In this document: positions 1-6,317 of the stretch, piece by piece
How positions within the stretch are numbered: the first letter of the stretch is position 1
Layout of the letters: every line of letters begins with the position of its first letter
DNA from: Lachnospiraceae bacterium UBA4348
Lineage (GTDB): Bacteria > Bacillota > Clostridia > Lachnospirales > Lachnospiraceae
Length of the DNA stretch: 8,341 nucleotides
Assembly (NCBI GenBank): GCA_002394165.1
Contig: DGTA01000101.1
Location: 1 to 8,341 of the forward strand
Reading direction: 5' to 3'
Notes under the pieces: generated by a model
What the model was told of the DNA's origin: nothing
Databases searched by the model: none
The model's input: the letters and a program-made list of their open reading frames with translations, nothing else
Translations under genes and position numbers: made by a program

Positions 1-2193
1 GACAACTTCTGGGAGCATGGCGCCGGTCCGTGCGGTCCCTGCTCTGAAGTGTACTATGACAGAGGAGAGAAATACGGATGCGGCAAGCCGGACTGCGCTC
101 CCGGCTGCGACTGCGACCGTTACATGGAGATCTGGAACGACGTATTTACACAGTTCGAAAACGACGGCAAGGGAAATTACGAGACGCTTAAACAGAAAAA
201 CATTGACACAGGTATGGGCCTTGAGCGCCTTGCGGTGGCTGTCCAGGATGTGGATTCCATGTTCGATATCGATACCATCCGCGCTCTCAGGGACAAGATC
301 TGCGAGGTGGCCGGAAAGACCTATCACGCTGATGCCGACGATGACGTTTCGATCCGCGTGATCACGGACCATATCCGTTCCGCGACGTTCATGATCTCTG
401 ACGGGATCCTTCCCTCCAACGAGGGCAGGGGTTATGTGCTGCGCAGGCTGATCCGCAGGGCGGCCAGACACGGCAGGAGACTCGGGATCGGCGGATATTT
501 CCTGGCTGATCTTGCCGCAACGGTGGCACAGACTTCATCAGCCGGCTATCCGGAGCTTTCCGAGAAGCTGGATTTCATCCGCAACATCCTCTCCAAGGAG
601 GAGGAGACATTTGGCCGCACCATCGACCAGGGCCTGAAGATCCTCTCCGATCTCGAGGAGGAGATGAAAGCCTCCGGCGAGAAGGTCCTCTCGGGCCAGA
701 AAGCCTTTGTGCTGTATGACACTTACGGATTCCCGCTTGACCTGACCAGGGATATCCTGGAGGAGAAGGGCTTCGGCGTGGATGAGGAAGCCTTCACCGC
801 CTGCATGCAGGAGCAGAGGGAGAGAGCCAGATCCGCCAGGAAAGTCCAGAACTACATGGGCGCCGAGGCGACGGTCTATGATGAGATCGGCCATGAGGTG
901 ACCAGTGTATTCACCGGTTATGACGGCACTGAGGGCGAGAGCGTGATCAGCGTGGTGACGACAAAGGTCGACGCGGATCATTACGGCGAACTTGTGGATG
1001 CCCTCGGAGACGGTGAAGAGGGTACCCTGATCCTTGAGCAGACTCCGTTCTATGCGACGAAGGGCGGACAGGTCGGAGATACCGGCGTGATCGTCACCGA
1101 CAAGGGTGAGTTCGAAGTCACCGATACCATCCAGCTGCGCGGCGGCAGGATCGGCCATGTGGGCCATGTAAAGAGCGGCGTCATCATGAAGGGCGAGAAG
1201 GCCAGGGCCGTGGTGAATTCCTCCGCAAGAAGAAGCACGGAGAAGAACCATTCGGCCACTCATCTGCTGCAGAAGGCTCTGAAGATCGTTCTGGGCAATC
1301 ACGTGGAGCAGAAGGGCTCCCTGGTGGAACCGGGAAGGCTCCGTTTTGACTTTACCCATTTCCAGGCGATGACACCTGAGGAAATCGAGCGGGCAGAGCA
1401 GATCGTCAACGAGCAGATCAACGCGGCCCTGGATGTCACGACCCAGGTCATGACTCTGGACGAGGCCAAGAAGACCGGCGCCATGGCACTGTTCGACGAC
1501 AAGTACGGCGAGAAGGTGCGCGTGGTCTCCATGGGCGATTTCTCCAAGGAGCTTTGCGGCGGTACTCATGTGTCCAACACGGCCCAGATCAAGATCTTCA
1601 AGATCGTCAGCGAACAGGGTATTTCCTCCGGCGTACGCCGTATCGAAGCCCTGACCGGCGACGGCGTCATCGACTATTACCGCTCGCTCGAGGCTGAGCT
1701 TGCAAAAGCGGCATCCATGCTCAAGGCAGGTCATTTTGACGTATGTAAGAAGATCGGCCAGCTGCAGGGCGAAGTGAAGACGCTCATGAGCGAGAACGAA
1801 TCCCTTAAGAGCAAGATGGCCAGGGAAGCCCTGGGCAATGCCGGTGACCAGGCGATCGATGTGAAGGGCGTTAAGCTGATCACTGCGAAAGTCGACAATG
1901 TGGATATGGCCGAGCTCAGGGAGCTGGGCGACCAGCTCAAGGAAAAGATCGGTGAAGGCGTCGTGGTGCTTGCCTCCGCAAAGGACGGCAAGGTGAGCCT
2001 GATGGTCAACGCCACCGAGGGCGTCCTCAAGAAGGGAGCCCATGCCGGCAACCTGATCAGGAGCATCGCTCCGCTGGTAGGCGGAGGCGGCGGCGGACGT
2101 CCGGGCATGGCCCAGGCGGGCGGAAAGAATCCGGACGGTATCGCCAAAGCGCTTGAGGAGGCCGTGAAAGTTCTTGAGAGTCAGATCGGGTGA
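1..2193 (+). CDS. alaS: Alanyl-tRNA synthetase, 5'-truncated by window edge
   Basis: Cytosolic class II enzyme that charges tRNA-Ala with alanine and edits mischarged Ser/Gly. Frame 1 is open from base 1 to the TGA at 2191-2193, giving 730 residues; full AlaRS is about 880, so roughly 150 N-terminal residues lie outside. In window numbering, the catalytic core shows GPCGPCSE (9-16), WNDVFTQF (45-52), TGMGLERL (70-77) and GRGYVLRRLIRRAARH (142-157). The editing domain carries the zinc/editing residues HSATH (H417, H421) and CGGTH (C519, H523). A coiled-coil-like stretch (about 584-613) leads to the C-Ala domain with six consecutive glycines (694-699). A cysteine cluster (C27, C32, C36, C38) sits in the catalytic domain, a pattern I associate with clostridial AlaRS and which might bind metal. 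No clear terminator follows; the next gene has its own promoter. Identification is very secure. Confidence 0.98.
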   Translation, partial: DNFWEHGAGPCGPCSEVYYDRGEKYGCGKPDCAPGCDCDRYMEIWNDVFTQFENDGKGNYETLKQKNIDTGMGLERLAVAVQDVDSMFDIDTIRALRDKICEVAGKTYHADADDDVSIRVITDHIRSATFMISDGILPSNEGRGYVLRRLIRRAARHGRRLGIGGYFLADLAATVAQTSSAGYPELSEKLDFIRNILSKEEETFGRTIDQGLKILSDLEEEMKASGEKVLSGQKAFVLYDTYGFPLDLTRDILEEKGFGVDEEAFTACMQEQRERARSARKVQNYMGAEATVYDEIGHEVTSVFTGYDGTEGESVISVVTTKVDADHYGELVDALGDGEEGTLILEQTPFYATKGGQVGDTGVIVTDKGEFEVTDTIQLRGGRIGHVGHVKSGVIMKGEKARAVVNSSARRSTEKNHSATHLLQKALKIVLGNHVEQKGSLVEPGRLRFDFTHFQAMTPEEIERAEQIVNEQINAALDVTTQVMTLDEAKKTGAMALFDDKYGEKVRVVSMGDFSKELCGGTHVSNTAQIKIFKIVSEQGISSGVRRIEALTGDGVIDYYRSLEAELAKAASMLKAGHFDVCKKIGQLQGEVKTLMSENESLKSKMAREALGNAGDQAIDVKGVKLITAKVDNVDMAELRELGDQLKEKIGEGVVVLASAKDGKVSLMVNATEGVLKKGAHAGNLIRSIAPLVGGGGGGRPGMAQAGGKNPDGIAKALEEAVKVLESQIG

Positions 2194-2202
2194 GATTTTT
2201 TG

Positions 2203-2231
2203 TTGACGGAAACCTAAAAGTATGCAATAAT
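2203..2231 (+). promoter_or_regulatory. Sigma-A-type promoter for rpsU
   Basis: A -35 element TTGACG (2203-2208) is followed after exactly 17 bp by the -10 element AATAAT (2226-2231). A TGn extended -10 is present, with TG at 2223-2224. Transcription should begin near 2238, leaving an untranslated leader of about 68 nt before rpsU. The promoter starts only 10 bp after the alaS stop codon, so rpsU need not depend on alaS transcription. Confidence 0.78.
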
Positions 2232-2237
2232 ACTTTT
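2216..2237. repeat. Perfect 8-bp inverted repeat over the rpsU promoter
   Basis: AAAAGTAT (2216-2223) and ATACTTTT (2230-2237) are exact reverse complements separated by 6 bp (GCAATA). The left arm lies in the promoter spacer; the right arm covers the end of the -10 element and reaches the predicted start point. The 22-bp symmetric site is the right size for a dimeric repressor operator, but that is inference. It could also form a weak AU-rich hairpin ending in UUUU in read-through RNA from alaS, which would be a poor terminator. Confidence 0.6.
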
Positions 2238-2283
2238 CAGTGCAGAAAATTAACCCACAGTTGTTATGCACAATTCTACAGCT

Positions 2284-2300
2284 GGAGGGAGGTTGGGAAG
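2284..2300 (+). promoter_or_regulatory. Extended purine-rich ribosome binding site of rpsU
   Basis: GGAGGGAGG (2284-2292) is a very strong Shine-Dalgarno match but sits 13 nt from the ATG at 2306. A second purine run, GGGAAG (2295-2300), lies 5 nt from the start. The good match at long spacing plus a weaker match close in marks 2306 as the start codon. Confidence 0.7.
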
Positions 2301-2305
2301 AAGCT

Positions 2306-2482
2306 ATGTCGAATGTTATCGTAAAAGAAAACGAATCGCTGGACAGCGCACTGCGCCGTTTCAAGAGAAACTGTGCCAAGGCCGGCATTCAGCAGGAGAT
2401 TCGCAAGAGAGAGCATTACGAGAAGCCGAGTGTCAGACGCAAAAAGAAGTCTGAAGCGGCTCGCAAACGCAAATATAACTGA
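2306..2482 (+). CDS. rpsU: 30S ribosomal protein S21
   Basis: Small-subunit ribosomal protein that binds near the 3' end of 16S rRNA and helps initiation. It encodes 58 residues, the usual bacterial length. The N-terminus MSNVIVKENESLDSALRRFK (1-20) and the following CAKAGIQQEIRKRE segment are typical of S21. The tail after about residue 40 is very rich in Lys and Arg, as expected for an RNA-contacting helix. The reading frame is open further upstream to 2240, but the S21 N-terminus and the ribosome binding site place the start at 2306. It has its own promoter about 75 bp upstream and a hairpin terminator 10 nt downstream, so it probably forms a short abundant transcript. Identification is very secure. 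Confidence 0.97.
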   Translation: MSNVIVKENESLDSALRRFKRNCAKAGIQQEIRKREHYEKPSVRRKKKSEAARKRKYN

Positions 2483-2492
2483 TCAAAACTGG

Positions 2493-2522
2493 GTCCCCGG
2501 TCCGTTCCGACCGGGGACTTTT
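2493..2522 (+). terminator. Intrinsic terminator after rpsU, possibly leaky
   Basis: GTCCCCGGTC (2493-2502) pairs perfectly with GACCGGGGAC (2509-2518) around a 6-nt loop, a 10-bp GC-rich stem. Only four T residues (2519-2522) follow before ACGG. The short T tract suggests incomplete termination, which fits the absence of any promoter before the next gene. Confidence 0.85.
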
Positions 2523-2548
2523 ACGGTGATGGGAGGAGGAAGTGCGCG

Positions 2549-3355
2549 ATGAATAAGACCCGGGTCAGCCATTACAAGATCCGCATACCGGACAGATACG
2601 GAAGTCCGGACGGGCCTTTCCGCGCCATCTTTCTCTCGGATCTGCATGACCGGGACCTTGCCGGCGACGAGCGTTTCTGGCAGGTCATCGAAAGAACCGA
2701 TCCGGCTATGATCTTCTGCGGGGGAGATATGCTTAACGCAGGCAGGCGCGGGAAGGGACAGGCGCGAAATGCGCTGGACCTGATGAAGAAGCTGTGTGAG
2801 AAGCATGATGTCTATGCCGTCAACGGAAATCATGAGATCCGGGCCAGGGAGAACCCTGAGCGGTATGAGCTGGATTACGAGGACTATGAAGATCAGCTGC
2901 GCGATGCGGGCGTGACGGTGCTCAGTAATGAGTCCGTGACGGTGTCGATCGGCGGAATGGATATCAATGTCGCCGGGTATGAGCTGCCCAAAGAGGCTTA
3001 CAGCCGGCTGCGCCCCGCACTTCCCGGGCCGGAGGATATCCGCCTGGCGCTGGGAGAGAAGGATCTGGACACCTACACGATCCTGCTCGCGCACCATCCG
3101 GATGCGGTGGATGCCTACAGCGGGTGGGGAAGTGACCTGGTCCTGGCCGGCCATATTCACGGCGGGCTGATCGTGGTACCGTTTCTTGGCGGCGTGGCCG
3201 GGGGCTCCCTGAAGCTGTTTCCGAAATACTGCCGCGGCAGCTTCCGGGAAGGGCAGACAAGGATGATCGTGACAGCGGGGATCGGGGAGCACACACCGAT
3301 GCTTCGGATGAACAATCCGTATGAGATCGTGGTGCTGGAATTTTATCCCGCATGA
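2549..3355 (+). CDS. Calcineurin-like metallophosphoesterase (YkuE/YaeI-type)
   Basis: Predicted two-metal phosphoesterase of 268 residues; the physiological substrate is unknown. All five family motifs are visible in order: SDLHD (D31, H33), GGDM (D60), GNHE (N94, H95), AHHPD (H182, H183) and GHIHGG (H202, H204). These supply the metal ligands and the catalytic His, so the enzyme should be active. Close relatives often carry a Tat signal or membrane anchor before the first motif, but here only about 28 hydrophilic residues precede it, so it is probably cytosolic. The start is set by a purine-rich ribosome binding site (GGGAGGAGGA, 2531-2540) 8 nt before the ATG. It lies 22 nt upstream of scpA and is probably co-transcribed with it. 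Whether it is linked functionally to segregation or merely shares the operon cannot be told. The family assignment is secure; the function is not. Confidence 0.93.
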   Translation: MNKTRVSHYKIRIPDRYGSPDGPFRAIFLSDLHDRDLAGDERFWQVIERTDPAMIFCGGDMLNAGRRGKGQARNALDLMKKLCEKHDVYAVNGNHEIRARENPERYELDYEDYEDQLRDAGVTVLSNESVTVSIGGMDINVAGYELPKEAYSRLRPALPGPEDIRLALGEKDLDTYTILLAHHPDAVDAYSGWGSDLVLAGHIHGGLIVVPFLGGVAGGSLKLFPKYCRGSFREGQTRMIVTAGIGEHTPMLRMNNPYEIVVLEFYPA

Positions 3356-3377
3356 TGCGGAAAGGATAGATCAAAGA

Positions 3378-4172
3378 ATGGAACTGTCGCTGAAGCTGCA
3401 GCATTTCGAAGGCCCGATGGACCTTCTGCTGCATCTGATCGAAAAGAATAAGGTCAGTATCTATGACATCCCGATCGCCATGATCACCGACCAGTATATG
3501 GAATATCTGGAAAACATGGACCGGAACAGGCTCGATGACATGAGTGAGTTCCTGGTGATGGCGGCTGAGCTGCTGGATATCAAAGCCAGGATGCTGCTGC
3601 CGGCCGAGAAGAACGAGGACGGGGAGGAGATCGACCCGAGGGAAGAGCTGGTGGCCAGGCTGCTGGAGTACAAAATGTACAAATACATGTCTCTCCAGCT
3701 TAAAGACCGGGAGGACGAAGCAGGGAAAAAGCTTTTCAGGAGCCAGCAGCTGCCTGAAGAGGTGATCCGTTTCAAGCCGCCCGTCGACACTAGCCAGCTG
3801 CTCGAGGATGTGACGATCTTAAAACTGGGCGCGGTCTTTGCCGAGGTGATGAGACGTCAGGAAGACAGGGTCGATCCCGTCCGCAGCCAGTTCGGAAGGA
3901 TCGAGAAGGAACAGGTCGACACGAAGAAGGTCATGACCAGTGTTACGAGGCGGATCCTCAAAAAACACAAGTGCACCTTCCGGAGCCTGCTTGAGCGGCG
4001 GCCGGGAAAGATGTATGCCGTGATCACATTCCTGACGGTCCTGGAACTGGTTCGCCGTGGAAAAGTACAGGTGGTGCAGGAGGGACTCTTCGGGGAGATC
4101 TATATCAACGCGGCGGAGGATGCCGGGGAAGAAAACGAAGGCCAGATCCTGGAGGTTGACGGCTATGAATGA
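3378..4172 (+). CDS. scpA: Segregation and condensation protein A (kleisin)
   Basis: ScpA is the kleisin subunit that bridges the SMC heads and recruits ScpB in the bacterial condensin acting on the nucleoid. The protein has 264 residues, typical for the family. The N-terminal SMC-neck-binding part shows the signature FEGPMDLLLHLIEKNK (10-25) and FLVMAAELLDIKARMLLP (58-75). An acidic, charged middle follows. The C-terminal winged helix (about 199-243), which contacts the SMC head, contains TFRSLLERR and FLTVLELVRRGKVQVVQ. The frame is open to an ATG at 3321, but that start would overlap the preceding gene and add residues unlike the family. MELSLKLQHFEG fits the usual N-terminus, with a modest AAAGGA site (3361-3366) upstream. 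It overlaps scpB by 8 nt, suggesting translational coupling. Identification is very secure. Confidence 0.97.
   Translation: MELSLKLQHFEGPMDLLLHLIEKNKVSIYDIPIAMITDQYMEYLENMDRNRLDDMSEFLVMAAELLDIKARMLLPAEKNEDGEEIDPREELVARLLEYKMYKYMSLQLKDREDEAGKKLFRSQQLPEEVIRFKPPVDTSQLLEDVTILKLGAVFAEVMRRQEDRVDPVRSQFGRIEKEQVDTKKVMTSVTRRILKKHKCTFRSLLERRPGKMYAVITFLTVLELVRRGKVQVVQEGLFGEIYINAAEDAGEENEGQILEVDGYE
4151..4155 (+). promoter_or_regulatory. Ribosome binding site of scpB inside scpA
   Basis: GGAGG lies within the last codons of scpA, 9 nt before the ATG at 4165. It fixes the scpB start there rather than at ATGs further upstream in the same open frame, which would give N-terminal residues unrelated to ScpB. 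Confidence 0.8.
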
Positions 4173-4734
4173 CAAGCAGGCGAAGGCGGCCATCGAGGCG
4201 ATCCTGTTCGCTATGGGAGATACCGTAGAGCCGGAGCGGATCGCGAAGGCGCTGGAGATGGAAACAAAAGAAGTCCGCCGCTTGGTGGGCGAGATGATAG
4301 AGGCATGCGGGGAGGAAGAGAGGGGCGTGCGCATACTGGAGCTGGAAGGCAATTACCAGATGTGTACCAAGCCGGAGTGCTACGAGTCGCTGATCCGGAT
4401 CGCCTCCGTGCCCAAAAAGATCAGGATGACGGACGTGCTGATGGAGACGCTGGCGATCATCGCCTACAAGCAGCCGGTGACGAAGCTGGAGATCGAAAAG
4501 ATCCGCGGAGTGAAATCGGACCATGCGGTCAACAAGCTGGTGGAGTACGAGCTGGTGGCGGAGGTGGGCCGGATGGAGGCGCCGGGCAGGCCGATCCTGT
4601 TCGGAACGACCGAGAACTTCCTTCGGCACTTCGGTCTCGATTCGGTGGACAGTCTTCCCAGGATCGATCCGGTGAGGAAGGAAGACTTCCGGCTCGAGGC
4701 ATCCCAGGAGATCGACGAGAGCTTAAAAGTCTGA
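4165..4734 (+). CDS. scpB: Segregation and condensation protein B
   Basis: ScpB dimerises and binds the central part of ScpA in the SMC-ScpAB complex that compacts and segregates the chromosome. It encodes 189 residues, normal for the family, made of two winged-helix domains (about 1-80 and 85-160). The strongest signature is METLAIIAYKQPVTKLEIE (93-111), followed by IRGVKSDHAVNKLVEYELV (113-131). A GRPILFGTTENFLRHFGL block (141-158) ends the second winged helix, and the last 30 residues are a charged, probably flexible tail. The gene starts 8 nt before the scpA stop codon and is translated from a GGAGG in scpA. A strong terminator 23 nt after the stop ends the operon. Identification is very secure. 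Confidence 0.97.
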   Translation: MNDKQAKAAIEAILFAMGDTVEPERIAKALEMETKEVRRLVGEMIEACGEEERGVRILELEGNYQMCTKPECYESLIRIASVPKKIRMTDVLMETLAIIAYKQPVTKLEIEKIRGVKSDHAVNKLVEYELVAEVGRMEAPGRPILFGTTENFLRHFGLDSVDSLPRIDPVRKEDFRLEASQEIDESLKV

Positions 4735-4756
4735 CAATAATACGTTCAGGAATCGG

Positions 4757-4787
4757 AACGCAGGGGGCAAGTGCCCCTTGCGTTTTT
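4757..4787 (+). terminator. Strong intrinsic terminator after scpB
   Basis: AACGCAGGGGGC (4757-4768) pairs with GCCCCTTGCGTT (4773-4784) around the tetraloop AAGT. The stem has 12 pairs including one G-U. Five T residues (4783-4787) form the tail. It separates the scpAB unit from the decarboxylase cluster. Confidence 0.93.
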
Positions 4788-4799
4788 ATTGATTTCAGT

Positions 4800-4826
4800 T
4801 TAATATGAAAGGGATGTTCTTATAAA
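4800..4826 (+). promoter_or_regulatory. Tentative promoter for the decarboxylase operon
   Basis: This AT-rich stretch is the only plausible promoter between the scpB terminator and the carboxyltransferase. TTAATA (4800-4805) could be a -35 (four of six consensus bases) and TATAAA (4821-4826) a -10, with a short 15-bp spacing. An alternative register, TTTAAT (4799-4804), gives 16 bp. Neither is near consensus, so an activator or alternative start is possible. The implied leader is roughly 40 nt. Confidence 0.4.
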
Positions 4827-4839
4827 AAGTTCTTTTATA
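4821..4839. repeat. 7-bp inverted repeat at the decarboxylase promoter
   Basis: TATAAAA (4821-4827) and TTTTATA (4833-4839) are perfect reverse complements with a 5-bp spacer (AGTTC). GTTCTT also occurs as a direct repeat starting at 4816 and at 4829. The left arm coincides with the candidate -10 element, so a repressor bound here could block transcription, but short AT-only palindromes arise easily by chance. Confidence 0.4.
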
Positions 4840-4872
4840 GAAACAATCCAATTTACACGGAGGGCTGATAGG

Positions 4873-6303
4873 ATGAGTAATACAGCAAAAAGCTTAGCAA
4901 GTCAAAGAATCAATTCTTTACTTGATGAGAACAGTTTTGTTGAGATCGGCGGCGCTGTCAAGGCGAGAAATACCGATTTCAACATGTCAGCAGCCGCTGC
5001 GGAGTCTGATGGCGTCATCACCGGTTACGGAGTGATCGACGGCGGCCTTGTCTACGTGTACAGCCAGGATGCAAGTGTTCTGGGCGGTACGGTAGGTGAG
5101 ATGCATGCCAAAAAGATCACGGCACTGTATGATATGGCCATGAAGATGGGCGCCCCCATCATCGGCCTGGTCGATTGTGCCGGCCTTCGCCTTCAGGAAG
5201 CAACGGATGCGCTGAATGCTTTCGGTGAGATCTACCGCAGGCAGGTGGCAGCTTCGGGTGTCATTCCGCAGATCACCGCGGTTTTCGGAACCTGCGGAGG
5301 CGGCATGGCTGTCGCAGCTGAACTTTCGGATTTTGTTTTCATGGAGGGAACCAAGGCAAAGCTTTTTGTTAACTCTCCCAATGCTCTTGGCGGCAACAAT
5401 GCCGAAAAGAACAACACGGCGTCCGCCGCGTTCCAGAGCGAGGCCGGCAATGTCGATTTCACCGGCACCGAGGATGAGATCCTTACCCAGATCCGCACGC
5501 TGGTCGGACTGCTTCCCGCCAACAACGAAGAGATCGCTGTTGAGGAGTGTGAGGATGATCTGAACAGGGTATGCGCTGATCTTGCGAACGCCGCAGGCGA
5601 TACCTCCATCCTGCTTTCCCAGATCGCGGATGACAACGTATTTTTCGAGACCAAGGCTGATTTCGCCAAAGAGATGGTGACCGGTTTCCTGCGCCTGAAC
5701 GGCCAGACGGTCGGTGCGGTCGCAAACCGCAGCGAGATCTATGATGCCGAGAGCGGCAAATCCGAGGAGACCGGCACGCTGCTTACTCCGAACGGCTGCG
5801 AGAAAGCGGCTGCTTTCGTGAGCTTCTGCGATGCCTTTGATCTTCCCGTTCTGACGCTGACCAATGCGACCGGCTTTAAGGCCTGCGAGTGCTCCGAGAA
5901 GAGGATCGCGCGCGCAGCTGCGAAGCTTACCTTCGCGTTTGCGGATGCTACCGTTCCGAAGGTCAATGTGATCATCGGCAAAGCTTACGGCAATGCTTTC
6001 AACGTTATGAACAGCAAGGCCGCCGGTGCTGATTACACCTATGCGTGGAGCCAGGCCCAGATCGGCATGATGGATGCCAAGCTGGCTGCAGGGATCATGT
6101 ATGCCGGCGAGGACGGCAGTGTGATCAACGAGAAAGCCGCTGAATATGCCGCGCTTCAGTCAAGCGCCGCGGCAGCTGCTTCCAGAGGTTATGTTGATAC
6201 GATCATCGAGCCCGAAGATACCAGGAAGTATGTGATCGGTGCCTTCGAGATGCTTTATTCAAAGAGAGAAGACAGACCTGACAAAAAACATGGTACAGTA
6301 TAA
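4873..6303 (+). CDS. Divergent carboxyltransferase subunit of a biotin-dependent decarboxylase
   Basis: Predicted carboxyltransferase (MmdA/PccB-like, carboxyl transferase domain family) that would move a carboxyl group from an acyl substrate to biotin in the cytoplasm. The protein has 476 residues, slightly shorter than the usual 500-520. The first crotonase-like half shows GVITGYGVIDGGLVYVYSQD (47-66), SVLGGTVGEMHAKKI (68-82), a glycine-rich GTCGGGMAVAAELSDF (139-154) and NSPNALGG (167-174). The second half keeps ATVPKVNVIIGKAYGNAF (359-376) and MNSKAAGAD (379-387). It differs from classical enzymes: the usual GGARIQEG is CAGLRLQEA (102-110), and the usual PGFxPGxxQE/RHGAK region reads ATGFKACECSEKRIARAAAK (332-351). 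The ATG has a GGAGGG site 8 nt upstream. It is the first gene of a cluster with OadG-like, biotin carrier and beta-subunit genes. Methylmalonyl-, glutaconyl- or malonyl-type substrates are all possible, and I do not assign one. Confidence 0.88.
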   Translation: MSNTAKSLASQRINSLLDENSFVEIGGAVKARNTDFNMSAAAAESDGVITGYGVIDGGLVYVYSQDASVLGGTVGEMHAKKITALYDMAMKMGAPIIGLVDCAGLRLQEATDALNAFGEIYRRQVAASGVIPQITAVFGTCGGGMAVAAELSDFVFMEGTKAKLFVNSPNALGGNNAEKNNTASAAFQSEAGNVDFTGTEDEILTQIRTLVGLLPANNEEIAVEECEDDLNRVCADLANAAGDTSILLSQIADDNVFFETKADFAKEMVTGFLRLNGQTVGAVANRSEIYDAESGKSEETGTLLTPNGCEKAAAFVSFCDAFDLPVLTLTNATGFKACECSEKRIARAAAKLTFAFADATVPKVNVIIGKAYGNAFNVMNSKAAGADYTYAWSQAQIGMMDAKLAAGIMYAGEDGSVINEKAAEYAALQSSAAAAASRGYVDTIIEPEDTRKYVIGAFEMLYSKREDRPDKKHGTV

Positions 6304-6305
6304 AC

Positions 6306-6310
6306 GAGGT
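6306..6310 (+). promoter_or_regulatory. Ribosome binding site deciding the OadG-like start
   Basis: GAGGT (6306-6310), extendable to GAGGTGAT, lies 7 nt before the ATG at 6318. An in-frame GTG at 6309 falls inside this site and so cannot be the start, making 6318 the better choice. Confidence 0.75.
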
Positions 6311-6317
6311 GATCCAT

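Noticed and set aside
2194..2202. T-rich run right after the alaS stop as a terminator tail
   Set aside because: There is a six-T run but no stem of more than about three base pairs precedes it.
2259..2275. Small hairpin in the rpsU leader (AGTTGT/ACAATT) as a possible riboregulator
   Set aside because: The stem is six pairs with a G-U and does not occlude the ribosome binding site; it is likely chance.
538..2388. A very long open frame (616 codons) on the - strand, antisense to alaS and rpsU
   Set aside because: It mirrors the codon bias of alaS, lacks a ribosome binding site at its start, and its translation resembles no family I recognise, while the opposite strand encodes unmistakable AlaRS.
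2483..3292. A 269-codon - strand frame opposite the metallophosphoesterase
   Set aside because: The + strand carries all five phosphoesterase motifs. The antisense translation has no recognisable domain and is a composition artefact.
3321..3377. Upstream extension of scpA starting at 3321
   Set aside because: It overlaps the preceding gene and adds residues unlike the ScpA N-terminus; the family-like MELSLKLQHFEG start is at 3378.
4305..4808. Overlapping + strand frame across scpB and its terminator
   Set aside because: It reads scpB in the wrong frame with low-complexity Gly/Arg/Asp content and runs through the terminator hairpin.
4806..4819. A cre-like (CcpA) element TGAAAGGGATGTTC upstream of the decarboxylase operon
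   Set aside because: It misses the central C and the last two consensus bases, so it is too degenerate to call.
6309..6317. GTG start for the OadG-like gene at 6309
   Set aside because: The GTG is part of the Shine-Dalgarno sequence itself; the ATG at 6318 is correctly spaced from it and begins a standard signal peptide.
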